A stretch of 64,000 bases of DNA, from assembly GCF_021538615.1 (NCBI RefSeq), contig NZ_JAJHIZ010000003.1, positions 3,658,001 to 3,722,000 on the forward strand, given 5' to 3'. The notes beneath the pieces are model-generated. The model did not search any database. It had not been told where the DNA came from and was given only the letters and a program-made list of their open reading frames with translations. This stretch comes from Niabella agricola (lineage in GTDB: Bacteria; Bacteroidota; Bacteroidia; Chitinophagales; Chitinophagaceae). Position numbers and translations under genes: made by a program. Shown piece after piece: positions 1 through 8,087 of the stretch. The first letter of the stretch is position 1. Each line of letters starts with the position of its first letter.

Positions 1-101
1 CCATTAATATAGCCCAGGTATTCCTCCATTTCGTCGTTAGATACCGGGTTGTTGGGGAAATAATGAGCAGTACGGTTAATATAAACGTCGTTCAAATTCA
101 T
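1..101 (-). CDS. darB: DarB-like 3-oxoacyl-ACP synthase III, N-terminal fragment (cut by window edge)
   Basis: The reverse strand from an ATG at 101 encodes 33 residues beginning MNLNDVYINRTAHYFPNN and continuing PVSNDEMEEYLGYING, then leaves the window. This matches the conserved start of the ketosynthase-III-type enzyme that condenses two acyl chains in dialkylresorcinol/flexirubin synthesis (family knowledge). It lies 106 bp downstream of the darA-like gene on the same strand, the usual pairing. The catalytic Cys-His-Asn residues are outside the window, so the enzyme call rests on the N-terminus and the neighbour. Confidence 0.75.
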   Translation of the reverse strand, partial: MNLNDVYINRTAHYFPNNPVSNDEMEEYLGYIN

Positions 102-207
102 AATGTTTTTTAATCATTTATTTTTTATGGGCCCGGCTGCAGAAACACCTTTCAGCTTCCTTGCGTCGCACCCTTCAACTATAGTGCTGTTATTGATCAA
201 TGAGCGA

Positions 208-1125
208 TTAAATCTTTTCCCTCCATTCCACACTTGCGTAATAGTCCATTTGCCGCCGGATCTTCCGTTGGCTGAACGGGCGCACCAGGATCAAATCTAC
301 TAATAAAATAATAGGAGATGCAATCAGCAATGCTACCGCAAGATAATATTTATAGGCTACAAGTATTTTTTTTCTGTTTTGGGGGTGTTTATTAATGATG
401 GCGACCCATTTTTTGAATATTTTCCCGGCTTTGCGCTCAATATACATCAGGGAATATTTGACCACTACCGCTTTTTGGCCAACCAGCTCCGGCTGCAGCC
501 CCTGCCAGTTGCCGGCTTGCAGGAACCGGTTTACAGTAGCTCCAAAAACAGCCGCATGGGCAATATCGTCCTGTGCCACACCGGGCTTGGGGAAAATGCC
601 CCATTTACGGTCTTTTCTGCCCGTACCCAGCCAGTGAAAAATGGTAAAATAACTAAGATGGTTCGGGTGCCGGTCAAACAAAGCAATATTGCCTACCAGT
701 TGGGCACCAGCTTCCTGAAGCAATTTTTTATTCTTTTCCTGGGCATTGATCCACATGTTGCGGCAACCGCAAATGGTTACCAGCGGGGTGCCTTTTATCA
801 ATGCTTTAAACGCCTCATCCTGTAAAATGGAATTAATGGGTATGCTGGGCGACAGGTTCCAGGGTTGCCAGGCCAGGATCACCAGGTCGTATTGCTGCCG
901 GGGTACCGACCAGGGTTCCAGGGCTGTAGGAATTACGTCCACCGACTCCGGTACCGTATCAAAAAAAACAGGAATGCTCCAGGGAAACGAGAACTGGTGG
1001 CGGGTTTTAACCTCCAAAAAATCTACCTGAACACCCTCTGCAAGAAGCGGTTGCAAAAAGGAATCCAGGATCTCCTTGGTTTGCCCGGATTGTGTAAAAT
1101 AAACCGCTAATACATGCTTGCTCAT
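208..1125 (-). CDS. darA: DarA-like dialkylresorcinol biosynthesis protein
   Basis: 305 residues. The N-terminus (MSKHVLAVYFTQSGQTKEI) has the TQSGQT phosphate-binding loop of a flavodoxin-like fold. It is followed by the family-typical FPWSIPVFFDTVPESV and LVILAWQPWNLSPSIPINSIL segments. A hydrophobic stretch near the C-terminus (about residues 260-285) suggests membrane association. DarA works with the ketosynthase DarB to make the dialkylresorcinol part of flexirubin pigments; published work assigns DarA the aromatisation step and databases name it a condensing enzyme. The darB-like gene follows 106 bp downstream and a small secreted protein gene precedes it by 8 bp, so the three probably form an operon. 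Family assignment is strong; the exact reaction here is inferred. Confidence 0.85.
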   Translation of the reverse strand: MSKHVLAVYFTQSGQTKEILDSFLQPLLAEGVQVDFLEVKTRHQFSFPWSIPVFFDTVPESVDVIPTALEPWSVPRQQYDLVILAWQPWNLSPSIPINSILQDEAFKALIKGTPLVTICGCRNMWINAQEKNKKLLQEAGAQLVGNIALFDRHPNHLSYFTIFHWLGTGRKDRKWGIFPKPGVAQDDIAHAAVFGATVNRFLQAGNWQGLQPELVGQKAVVVKYSLMYIERKAGKIFKKWVAIINKHPQNRKKILVAYKYYLAVALLIASPIILLVDLILVRPFSQRKIRRQMDYYASVEWREKI

Positions 1126-1133
1126 ACCTTGAT

Positions 1134-1616
1134 TTATAAAAGGCCCGACAGTGATTTTGATTTCTTGCTGTAACTTTTTACGCTTTGCTGGGTAACAGCG
1201 GGTAGTAACGCAAACTGATCCCGGATCATTTTGCTGTCTTCCGTAATGTTTTTGGAATATCCCAACGATTTGGGGGCGTTTTCCTGGATCATTAAACGGA
1301 GGAAACGGTATTCCGCCTCTTTAGGGTTGGCTTTAATAACCGATTCCAGTTTTTTATGCCCCTGCTTAAAAATGGAAAGTTTTTTGGCAGGCACAGTCAC
1401 CAGCCCTGCTTTCCGCATTTCAAGGGCACCAATAAAAGCCGGGGCTTCCGCAGCCGTGGTATAACCGGCTACCTGGCTGATCTGTGCATCAATGGTCTTT
1501 ACCGAACTGCCGGCCAGCGCAGTATAAAATGCTGCCTTTGATTGCGCCGTAACAGTATTGATGGTCAGGAGCAAAAACCCGATCGTTCCAATAAATGTTA
1601 AAAACCGCTTCGTCAT
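1134..1616 (-). CDS. Small secreted protein of the flexirubin cluster
   Basis: 160 residues from the ATG at 1616. An in-frame upstream extension exists but lacks a sensible signal sequence, whereas this start gives a clean signal peptide (MTKRFLTFIGTIGFLLLTIN, cleavage after the VTAQ-S region). The mature part is small, Lys-rich and probably helical, with no catalytic motif that I recognise. It ends 8 bp before the darA-like gene, and a Bacteroidota -7 box lies just upstream, so it probably leads the dar operon. Secreted proteins of this size are common in flexirubin clusters, but I cannot assign a function. Confidence 0.7.
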   Translation of the reverse strand: MTKRFLTFIGTIGFLLLTINTVTAQSKAAFYTALAGSSVKTIDAQISQVAGYTTAAEAPAFIGALEMRKAGLVTVPAKKLSIFKQGHKKLESVIKANPKEAEYRFLRLMIQENAPKSLGYSKNITEDSKMIRDQFALLPAVTQQSVKSYSKKSKSLSGLL

Positions 1617-1628
1617 AAATAAAGTTTG

Positions 1629-1636
1629 CAAAAGTA
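1629..1636 (-). promoter_or_regulatory. Predicted -7 promoter box of the dar operon
   Basis: On the reverse strand the sequence reads TACTTTTG, an exact match to the Bacteroidota -7 consensus TAnnTTTG, 12 bp before the ATG at 1616. A well-spaced -33 TTTG is not obvious. The predicted transcript would have a very short leader. Confidence 0.5.
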
Positions 1637-1988
1637 ACGGATTATTTGAGAGTATCGGCAGGCTTTTCAAAGGATTTCGTTACCGGTTCGATACTTTCTA
1701 TTTCTGTTTTCTTTTTAAGGATGAAATTAAAGAAACCATAGTTGTTCGGTATATTTTTTAAAATTGTTAAAACCTGAAGTCGCTGGCCTTTTAGAAATTG
1801 ATTTTAAGCAAGTTGACCTCCATGAAACGATTCCGTTTAAATGCAGCCAGGGGAGCATTCGGAATCTGTTTTAAACAGTCTTTTTTAAATTCTTTAATGA
1901 AGCAAGAACCTTCATGATAAGAAAATCTTAAAATCTGCTATTTTTTTTAAACTTATCAAAACATGACTGTTATTATTCAAAAATGAGT
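1637..1988. other. AT-rich spacer between divergent dar and rpsP genes
   Basis: About 350 bp without a credible coding frame. It separates two divergent promoters. It contains A/T runs but no RNA gene, attachment site or clear long inverted repeat that I can see. Confidence 0.6.
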
Positions 1989-1996
1989 TACTTTTG
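1989..1996 (+). promoter_or_regulatory. Predicted -7 box of rpsP
   Basis: TACTTTTG exactly matches TAnnTTTG, about 65 bp upstream of the rpsP ATG. The likely transcription start is near 2000, giving an AT-rich leader of about 60 nt. Confidence 0.5.
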
Positions 1997-2061
1997 GTGC
2001 CCCGTATAAGGTGTATGGGAATTAAATTTTATTGTTTAAAAGCCTTAAATTTCTATTTAAA

Positions 2062-2517
2062 ATGGCAGCTAAGATTAGATTGCAAAGACATGGGTCAAAG
2101 AAAAGACCCTTCTACTTTATCGTAGTAGCGGACGCTAGAAGCCCCCGTGACGGTAAATTCATCCAAAAATTAGGTACGTACAATCCGCTGACCATTCCTG
2201 CTACAATTGAACTGGATCGTCAAAAAGCACTGGAATGGCTGAATAAAGGAGCTACTCCTACTGATACGGTGCGTCGTATTTTAAGTTTTAAAGGTGTGTT
2301 ATACCTGAAACACTTATTACGTGGTGTAAAGCTGGGACTGTTTGATGAAGCAGCTGCGATGCAGAAATTCACCGCCTGGAGTGCAGAGCATGACGAGCAA
2401 ATTAAAAAACGTACTGCAAAAGCGATTGAGGAAAGAAAAGCTAAACGCAGAGTAGCCAGCGCTGCTCCGCGCAGAACCGCTGCTCCCGAAGCAAACGCTG
2501 AAGGCAACGGCGAATAA
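2062..2517 (+). CDS. rpsP: 30S ribosomal protein S16
   Basis: 151 residues starting [19 protein letters not shown], the S16 signature, followed by [22 protein letters not shown]. The ATG at 2062 is preferred over an upstream in-frame start because S16 always begins at the MA(V)KIRL segment. S16 is a primary 16S rRNA-binding protein of the small subunit. The core ends near residue 80. A Lys/Ala-rich C-terminal extension of about 70 residues, longer than the E. coli protein, is normal for Bacteroidota. A strong terminator follows, then rimM, which is its usual neighbour. Confidence 0.97.
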   Translation: MAAKIRLQRHGSKKRPFYFIVVADARSPRDGKFIQKLGTYNPLTIPATIELDRQKALEWLNKGATPTDTVRRILSFKGVLYLKHLLRGVKLGLFDEAAAMQKFTAWSAEHDEQIKKRTAKAIEERKAKRRVASAAPRRTAAPEANAEGNGE

Positions 2518-2541
2518 TAGTAGAAAAATGATTCTTAAAAT

Positions 2542-2568
2542 AAAAAGCGGCCCTGAGCCGCTTTTTAT
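2542..2568 (+). terminator. Rho-independent terminator after rpsP
   Basis: A perfect 10-bp stem: AAAAAGCGGC at 2542-2551 pairs with GCCGCTTTTT at 2557-2566, with the 5-nt loop CCTGA and a following T-rich tail. It sits 24 bp after the rpsP stop and 24 bp before rimM, so rimM is either read through or has its own promoter. Confidence 0.85.
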
Positions 2569-2591
2569 TTATTCGATAACCACACGTAAAA

Positions 2592-3113
2592 GTGAAACAG
2601 GAAGATTACATCAGCATCGGAAAAATTGCAGGGGTTTATGGCCTCAAAGGAGAAGTGATCCTTCAGCATGCATTGGGCGATACGGCTTTTGACGGTTTAC
2701 AGCAGCTATTTATTAAAGACGCCACAGGAAGTTTTTTGCCCTGGTTTGTAGAGGGCGTGCGCAAAAAGAGCGATGAAGAAGCCTATCTGAAACTGGAAGA
2801 GGTTCAAACGCCCGAAGCTGCAAAGTCGTTGCTGCGGAAAGAAGTATGGTTGAGCGGGGCCGATTTTAAACGGTATGCCAGTAAAAAAGCACCCATCAGT
2901 CTTTTGGGCTATACGGTAAAAGATGGCAAACAGGTACTGGGGGTCATCCAGGAAATTATTGAGCAGCCACACCAGGTGCTTTGCCGTCTTACAATTCGCG
3001 GAAAAGAAGTGCTGATTCCCCTGCATGAAGAAAGCCTGAAAAAAGTGGATCACCAATATAGAAACATCACGGTAAAATTGCCGGATGGGTTGCTGGAGAT
3101 CTACCTGGGTTAA
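2592..3113 (+). CDS. rimM: Ribosome maturation factor RimM
   Basis: 173 residues with the RimM N-terminal motif ISIGKIAGVYGLKGEV and a C-terminal PRC-barrel segment (GYTVKDGKQVLGVIQEII, then VLIPLHEESLKKVD). RimM helps process and assemble the 3' major domain of 16S rRNA near S19. The start is GTG at 2592 (GTG AAA CAG); no ATG lies closer to the conserved motif. The stop overlaps the convergent SGNH gene by 4 bp. Confidence 0.95.
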   Translation: MKQEDYISIGKIAGVYGLKGEVILQHALGDTAFDGLQQLFIKDATGSFLPWFVEGVRKKSDEEAYLKLEEVQTPEAAKSLLRKEVWLSGADFKRYASKKAPISLLGYTVKDGKQVLGVIQEIIEQPHQVLCRLTIRGKEVLIPLHEESLKKVDHQYRNITVKLPDGLLEIYLG

Positions 3114-4846
3114 AAGTTGCTGACCACTTTTGCTAGCCGGGAATAGCCCTCCTCATTGGGATGCAGACCATCTGTAAATAAGGCTTCATTAATTTTTCCG
3201 GAGGGCAGCAGCAGGTATTTGCCGGGGTCGGCAAAAATAAATCCCCTCTTTTTAGCAATCGCCTGCAATTGTTTATTCAGGGATGCAATCCTGGTTTCGG
3301 TATTTCTCCTTGGGAAAATGCCTACAAGCTTAATGTTCGCCTGCGGCTGCCGTTGCCGGATCTGTTTCAGTAAAAACTCCAGACCGGTCACAATATCCGC
3401 ATCCGTACTTCTGCCAATATTATTAGTGCCAATCATCAACACAATATTTTTTGCAGTAAAACCGTCCAGCTCCCCATGATATACCCGCCACAATACATTT
3501 TCAATACGGTCCCAGCCAAAGCCCAGGTTCCGGAAATTGTTCAGGTATTGATTCCAGCTCTTTTCGCCTCTCGCAATATGCGCTTTAGGTTCACCTGCCC
3601 AGTAATGCGTAATGGAGTTGCCGATGATGAGGTTTGCTGATGGCTGCTCCTGGTTTAACTGAAGCACCTGTGCATGTCTTTTTTTCCATTCGTACCCGCC
3701 GGCCTCCCTGCGCTGGCTTACCGGCTTTGTGGTGCCTGCTGTTGCTTCCTGCATTTTCAGCAGGCTGCGCAGCACCGGTTCGTAGGCATCTGCATAGGCC
3801 TGCATGCCCAGGTCGTTGGGATGTACATAATCCACTGTGCCGTCTACCGGAAACCGGATGGAATCCCGCGTAAGGTAGTGCAGGTCTTTGATTCCCTGCT
3901 TTTTCAGATCGGTATAAGCCTTCCATTGCGTGGCATTCAGCCGTTGCCATATCGCTGCCCGGGTGGAATCGGTTTGATCATTAAAATACCCGATATGATC
4001 AGTAAGCAGGATGGGCGCTTTATGACGTTTACGGATGGAGGTTACACCATAAAGGATCCGGTTATATACCTCATCCTGCGAAAGTGCGCCCATATTGGGG
4101 AGACAGTCAAATACATAAGCGGCGGCGTCCTGCTCGTTAATGAGGTCTACCACTGCTTTTTCAAAGGGGCCATTCCCCGAGAATGCAAGGTTGATTACGG
4201 GGTAGTCGAGCTTGCGCGATAAAATATTTGTCCAGCCCATCGCCGGCCGGGATGCACATCCGCCCTGGGCGATGGAGGTGCCATAAATGATCACCGGTTT
4301 TTCTTTCAGCACCGGAATGAATTCAAACCAGGCATCTTCGGGAACGCCTATTTCCATCCATTTGATACTGTTGTAAAGCGGCAGGTATAGCCGGTATTCA
4401 AATCCCTTTTTATGATAGCGACTGGGATAAAGGTGCTGATACTGGTAACGTACTGTATCGGAAAATTCATAGGAGCCCCAGGCCCGTTTCCAGTTGCCCT
4501 CTTCATCAATGGCATACAGATCGACGCCCGAAACACCCGTAGCGGGCATATGGTTCATGGCAAAGGGGCCGGCAACGCTGTAGCGGATCGTGATCTCGGG
4601 GGCATTCGTATAAAAATGAATGCTAAGGCCCGCTGCGTTTTTTGAAAGATTCCAAACGGCCTTGCGCACTCCCTTCTCGGCGCGTTCGGGCAAACGGGTA
4701 AAGGAATGACCGATTTCTTCAGTCCAGCCCTGGTTTTGAATTACAGCGGTTTCCGCAAGCAACGGATTGTACCAGCGGGTTTGGCTCTTCAGACCGGTAA
4801 CAAAAAAGAGCAATAAAAAAGCAATCGCAAAAAGTATCTGTTTCAT
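3110..4846 (-). CDS. Secreted protein with two SGNH/GDSL esterase domains
   Basis: 578 residues. Signal peptide (MKQILFAIAFLLLFFVTGLKSQ), then a beta-sandwich domain with a GVDLY sequence typical of the GxDLY family (about residues 25-180). A first SGNH hydrolase domain (about 184-365) has a candidate nucleophile Ser191 in GTSIAQGG and an Asp339/His342 pair (DYVHP). A second SGNH domain (about 403-578) has Ser411 in GNSITHYW, the Asn block in MIGTNNIG and a C-terminal DGLHPNEEGY Asp/His block. Both domains keep their catalytic blocks, so the protein should be a bifunctional secreted esterase or deacetylase; the substrate is unknown, though acetylated glycans are likely. It converges on rimM with a 4-bp overlap. 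Confidence 0.85.
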   Translation of the reverse strand: MKQILFAIAFLLLFFVTGLKSQTRWYNPLLAETAVIQNQGWTEEIGHSFTRLPERAEKGVRKAVWNLSKNAAGLSIHFYTNAPEITIRYSVAGPFAMNHMPATGVSGVDLYAIDEEGNWKRAWGSYEFSDTVRYQYQHLYPSRYHKKGFEYRLYLPLYNSIKWMEIGVPEDAWFEFIPVLKEKPVIIYGTSIAQGGCASRPAMGWTNILSRKLDYPVINLAFSGNGPFEKAVVDLINEQDAAAYVFDCLPNMGALSQDEVYNRILYGVTSIRKRHKAPILLTDHIGYFNDQTDSTRAAIWQRLNATQWKAYTDLKKQGIKDLHYLTRDSIRFPVDGTVDYVHPNDLGMQAYADAYEPVLRSLLKMQEATAGTTKPVSQRREAGGYEWKKRHAQVLQLNQEQPSANLIIGNSITHYWAGEPKAHIARGEKSWNQYLNNFRNLGFGWDRIENVLWRVYHGELDGFTAKNIVLMIGTNNIGRSTDADIVTGLEFLLKQIRQRQPQANIKLVGIFPRRNTETRIASLNKQLQAIAKKRGFIFADPGKYLLLPSGKINEALFTDGLHPNEEGYSRLAKVVSNF

Positions 4847-4881
4847 GTATGAAAATGAATTCTGGGCAGTAATAAATGATT

Positions 4882-4908
4882 GAATACCATTCTTTTTTAA
4901 TGGTATTC
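4882..4908. repeat. Perfect 10-bp inverted repeat in a divergent promoter region
   Basis: GAATACCATT (4882-4891) and AATGGTATTC (4899-4908) are exact inverse complements around a 7-nt CTTTTTT loop. The repeat lies 36 bp upstream of the SGNH gene and about 90 bp upstream of the DinB-fold gene on the other strand. It may be an operator or an RNA hairpin. Confidence 0.55.
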
Positions 4909-4995
4909 GCCTATAAAGATAAAACCACCCGGCGAAACTAAAAAGTTTGAGTACCTTGTAGCCGGTTTTTTAATGCCTCATTTAAAACAAGCACT

Positions 4996-5463
4996 ATGAA
5001 GAAAACGGATCAGATCGCACAGCATTTGACAGATGTACATTTGGGAAACAACTGGACCAGTGTGGCTATTGCAGATGCGATCAGGGATATTGACTGGAAA
5101 GAAGGATTTGCCACCGTACCTTTTTCGCCCAATACCATCGCCTCAATACTAAATCATATCGCTTACTGGAACGGGATCGTTGCAGAGCGGGGCAGGGGCG
5201 TAAAACCGGTAATTGCAGCGCACAATGGATTTGAGGTACCGGAAGCTACACCGGAACATTGGGAAGCTCTAAAAGAGGAGTTGTTCCGGTCGGCAACAGA
5301 ACTGGCAGCAGTAATCCGCGGGTTTGACGAAGAAAAACTGGATGCACCGGTATTGCCGGAACATTCCAGCGCCTACAAAAATTTCCAGGGGCAGGTGGAA
5401 CATGCCCATTACCATCTGGGGCAGATCGTGATGATCAAAAAATACCTGCGGTCAGTTGATTAA
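4996..5463 (+). CDS. DinB-fold (DfsB/YfiT-like) metal-binding protein
   Basis: 155 residues predicted as a four-helix bundle. His residues of the expected metal site appear in SILNHIAYWNG (about residues 51-60) and HAHYHLGQIVMIKKYL near the C-terminus. Members of this superfamily are thiol-dependent transferases or stress-induced proteins; they are unrelated to DNA polymerase IV despite the name. The gene is monocistronic between a divergent esterase gene and a convergent lipoprotein gene. No specific substrate can be inferred. Confidence 0.8.
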   Translation: MKKTDQIAQHLTDVHLGNNWTSVAIADAIRDIDWKEGFATVPFSPNTIASILNHIAYWNGIVAERGRGVKPVIAAHNGFEVPEATPEHWEALKEELFRSATELAAVIRGFDEEKLDAPVLPEHSSAYKNFQGQVEHAHYHLGQIVMIKKYLRSVD

Positions 5464-5568
5464 AGTTGTCGCAATTGAACCTGGAAACATTACTCAGGAG
5501 GGCAGACATACAAAAGGGCAGTCTCTGTTACAAAAGAAGACCGCCCCTGGAAAAAAGAAAGCAAAAGT

Positions 5569-6483
5569 CTATTTAACAAGCGTTATTTCGGGTAAGCTTG
5601 TGGTTTTCCCTTTTGTTACGGATATATTGTTTACCAGGGTGTCCTTATAACCGTTGGATGCGTCGTAAAGGACACTGTAAGACCCGGTTTTCAGGCCGCG
5701 GATTTTAAAATATCCGTCGCGGTTAGGAAAGGCCGTGGCTGTATCAGTGGCATTATACACTTTTATGAGTGCTCCGGCTGCTGCGGGTTTTACGGCGCCT
5801 TCGATCTGCGCGGCATTCCGGTCGCAAAAAGGTTTCAGAACAGGCAACAGGAAAAAATGGTTTCCTCTGTAGATGATGGATCTGCCCAGGTCAAAATCGA
5901 TCCATACGCCCACTTTGGTACTGTCCTCCTGACGGCTTTCCTGATGCAGGTTCACATACAGGTAGTTGTTTTTCCGGGCGCTTACAATCGTTAAGGGGTA
6001 TTCGATGCTGTCTTTTACCAGGTAACTTTTTTCGCCCAGGGTAAACCGGATTTTTCTGGCAGTACCATTGATGGTTCCCTTTGCAAGTAATGTATCCAAT
6101 CCGTTCCTTAAAGCCAGTACATCATACAATCCCGGATTAAAATTCAATGCCACCCATTTACCATACTGATCCCGGTCCTGGGCAAGAGTGCCGGGTCTTT
6201 TTGAGTCGTTGTCTTCATCCTTGTCTCCGTCGCCGTAATGGTCGTCATTCTGGTGAATGCTGGTATCTATTTTTACTTCAACAGATGCAATATCGATATA
6301 GACGGCGTCAAACCTTCCCGGGGCATCCGTTAGGAATACCGAAAGATTTCTTGATCCTCCGGCAGCGCTGGTATTGTTTTGGGCGTTGTTAGTGGGCTGA
6401 CTGCTGTTTTCAACAGCATTTTTGCTACAGGCGGCAGCAATACAGCCGATAATAAGCAGGGCTGCCGGCAGACTCTTTTGCAT
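5569..6483 (-). CDS. DUF4382 lipoprotein with carboxypeptidase-regulatory-like domain
   Basis: 304 residues. It has a lipoprotein signal (MQKSLPAALLIIGCIAAAC, lipidated Cys about residue 19) and a low-complexity Asn/Ser linker. A DUF4382 domain follows from about residue 46 (LSVFLTDAPGRFDAVYIDIASVEVKID), then an Asp/His-rich insert (NDDHYGDGDKDEDND) that could bind calcium. The last 80 residues (IEGAVKPAAAGALIKVYNATDT, then GYFKIRGLKTGSYSVLYDA) resemble a carboxypeptidase regulatory-like beta-sandwich. It is probably surface or periplasmic; function unknown. Confidence 0.8.
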   Translation of the reverse strand: MQKSLPAALLIIGCIAAACSKNAVENSSQPTNNAQNNTSAAGGSRNLSVFLTDAPGRFDAVYIDIASVEVKIDTSIHQNDDHYGDGDKDEDNDSKRPGTLAQDRDQYGKWVALNFNPGLYDVLALRNGLDTLLAKGTINGTARKIRFTLGEKSYLVKDSIEYPLTIVSARKNNYLYVNLHQESRQEDSTKVGVWIDFDLGRSIIYRGNHFFLLPVLKPFCDRNAAQIEGAVKPAAAGALIKVYNATDTATAFPNRDGYFKIRGLKTGSYSVLYDASNGYKDTLVNNISVTKGKTTSLPEITLVK

Positions 6484-6628
6484 AAGTAAAAATTTAAAGT
6501 GTAAAGTTTAAGAAGCTAATAACGGAGCGGAAAATGAAAAAAAGATGAACAAGCGGCGGTGCGGGCTCCAGGGTAACAACAAACGGGCAAAAATCAGCTG
6601 GTACTACAGATCGGGGGGGGGCTTGTCT

Positions 6629-6636
6629 TAAATTTG
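6629..6636 (+). promoter_or_regulatory. Predicted -7 box immediately before dinB
   Basis: TAAATTTG matches TAnnTTTG. Its last base is only four bases before the GTG at 6640, so transcription would begin at or next to that codon. This argues against the TTG at 6634 as the start, because it lies inside the box. Confidence 0.45.
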
Positions 6637-6639
6637 CAT

Positions 6640-7812
6640 GTGCAAACATCCGGTTCCTATATTGTTCATTTTGACCTGGACTCCTTTTTTGTAGCGGTAG
6701 AGATCCTGCTGGATCCTTCGCTAAAGGGCAAGCCGGTGATCGTAGGCGGCTCGGCTAACCGGGGGGTGGTATCCACCTGTAGCTACGAGGCCCGTAAATA
6801 CGGAGTACATTCTGCAATGCCCATGCAGCGGGCCATGCGGCTTTGTCCGCACGCTGTGGTACTAAGAGGAAATCATGAAAAGTATGGGTACTATTCGAAA
6901 CTGGTTACCGAAATCATTGCCTCAAAAGTGCCCCTGTACCAGAAGGCCTCGATCGACGAGTTTTATTGTGATCTTACGGGTATGGACCGGTTCTTCGGTG
7001 TAAGCCAGTATACGCGCCAGCTGCGTGAATATATTATCAAAGAAACCAGCCTGCCCATTTCCTGTGGATTGTCGTCGGCAAAGTTTATCAGTAAAATGGC
7101 CACCAACGAAGCCAAACCAAACGGCTTTTTAGAAATTCCGCATGGAAAGGAAAAAGATTTTTTGTGGCCGCTGGGTATCGAAAAGATCAATGGAGTGGGT
7201 AAGCAAACCGAACAGCGGCTTCGGAGGCTGGGACTGCATACCATTAAAGATATTGCGCTTACGCCCAAAGATCTCCTGGTGAGCCAGTTGGGAAAATGGG
7301 GTGAAGACCTCTGGCTGAAGTCCCAGGGTATCGGCAGCGGCGAGGTAGAAGGCCGCTGGGATCAGAAAAGCATGAGCCACGAAACTACCTTTCATGAAAA
7401 TCAAACGGACCCTGAGTTCCTGCATAAAAAACTGATCGCGCTTACGGAACGGAATGCTTACGACCTCCGGCAGGATAATAAATTAACGGGCTGCATTACC
7501 GTAAAGATCCGGTACAGCGATTTTGAAACCACCAGCCGGCAGGAGTCGATGGCTTACACGGCCCTGGATGATGCACTGATTGAAAAAGCAAAGGCGATCT
7601 TTGACAAGTTTTACCAGAAGGGGCGTCCGGTGCGGCTTATTGGTGTGCGCTTCAGTCAGCTGGCGGATGACGGCATGCAGATGGACCTGTTCAACCGCCA
7701 GGATGAAAAGCTTAACCTGTACAAAGCAGTAGATGCCATTAAGAACCGCTTTGGTAAGGAAGCGGTTTCCAAAGCCGTTACCCGGAAAGCGCCACCAGCC
7801 GGTAAAAAATGA
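6640..7812 (+). CDS. dinB: DNA polymerase IV
   Basis: About 390 residues, Y-family translesion polymerase. The palm metal ligands are visible in YIVHFDLDSFF and ASIDEFYCDL (Asp108-Glu109 counting from the TTG at 6634), along with STCSYEARKYGVHSAMPM and the helix-hairpin-helix region IEKINGVGKQTEQRL. The sequence QMDLF (about residues 347-351) matches the beta-clamp binding motif QxxLF, with a Lys/Arg-rich tail after it. The start is uncertain: TTG 6634 and GTG 6640 are both in frame and there is no ATG; I chose GTG because of the promoter position. A G8 run lies just upstream (6613-6620). Confidence 0.93.
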   Translation: MQTSGSYIVHFDLDSFFVAVEILLDPSLKGKPVIVGGSANRGVVSTCSYEARKYGVHSAMPMQRAMRLCPHAVVLRGNHEKYGYYSKLVTEIIASKVPLYQKASIDEFYCDLTGMDRFFGVSQYTRQLREYIIKETSLPISCGLSSAKFISKMATNEAKPNGFLEIPHGKEKDFLWPLGIEKINGVGKQTEQRLRRLGLHTIKDIALTPKDLLVSQLGKWGEDLWLKSQGIGSGEVEGRWDQKSMSHETTFHENQTDPEFLHKKLIALTERNAYDLRQDNKLTGCITVKIRYSDFETTSRQESMAYTALDDALIEKAKAIFDKFYQKGRPVRLIGVRFSQLADDGMQMDLFNRQDEKLNLYKAVDAIKNRFGKEAVSKAVTRKAPPAGKK

Positions 7813-7852
7813 TTTTATTTCAGTGATTCTTTTCCTTTTAAGTGCTTTACCC

Positions 7853-7860
7853 TATATTTG
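7853..7860 (+). promoter_or_regulatory. Promoter -7 box of the SRP RNA
   Basis: TATATTTG is an exact TAnnTTTG match ending 5 bases before the first base of the RNA's closing stem at 7866. The spacing supports a start at about 7864-7866. Confidence 0.65.
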
Positions 7861-7865
7861 CCGCC

Positions 7866-7960
7866 GGCAGGTCTCATACGGCCAGCTCCTACTGAATCTC
7901 CCCAGGGTCGGAAGACAGCAAGGATAGGTGGTTGTAGCGGCGCGATGTGAGTAGCCTGCC
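7866..7960 (+). ncRNA. ffs: Bacterial small signal recognition particle RNA (4.5S type)
   Basis: About 95 nt. The terminal stem pairs GGCAGG (7866-7871) with CCTGCC (7955-7960). The conserved apical domain IV is seen as CCAGGGTCGGAAGACAGCAA (7901-7920), carrying the GGTCGGAAG...AGCA core bound by the Ffh M domain. An 8-T run follows at 7961 and acts as a terminator. The RNA partners Ffh in targeting membrane proteins. It lies between dinB and the transaldolase with its own promoter. The fold was judged by eye; exact ends may differ by a few bases. Confidence 0.9.
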
Positions 7961-8087
7961 TTTTTTTTCTCTCCCTAATTTACCTAATTTTACAACTGGT
8001 TTTTAACGGATCTCGATTTTTACGATTGAGATGAACAGCATTCACAGATCGTAAGGAATATTTTTTTTAATATAAAATTAGTTTGTA

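Noticed and set aside
2032..2061. Earlier start for rpsP
   Set aside because: S16 proteins begin at MAAKIRL; the extra ten residues have no counterpart.
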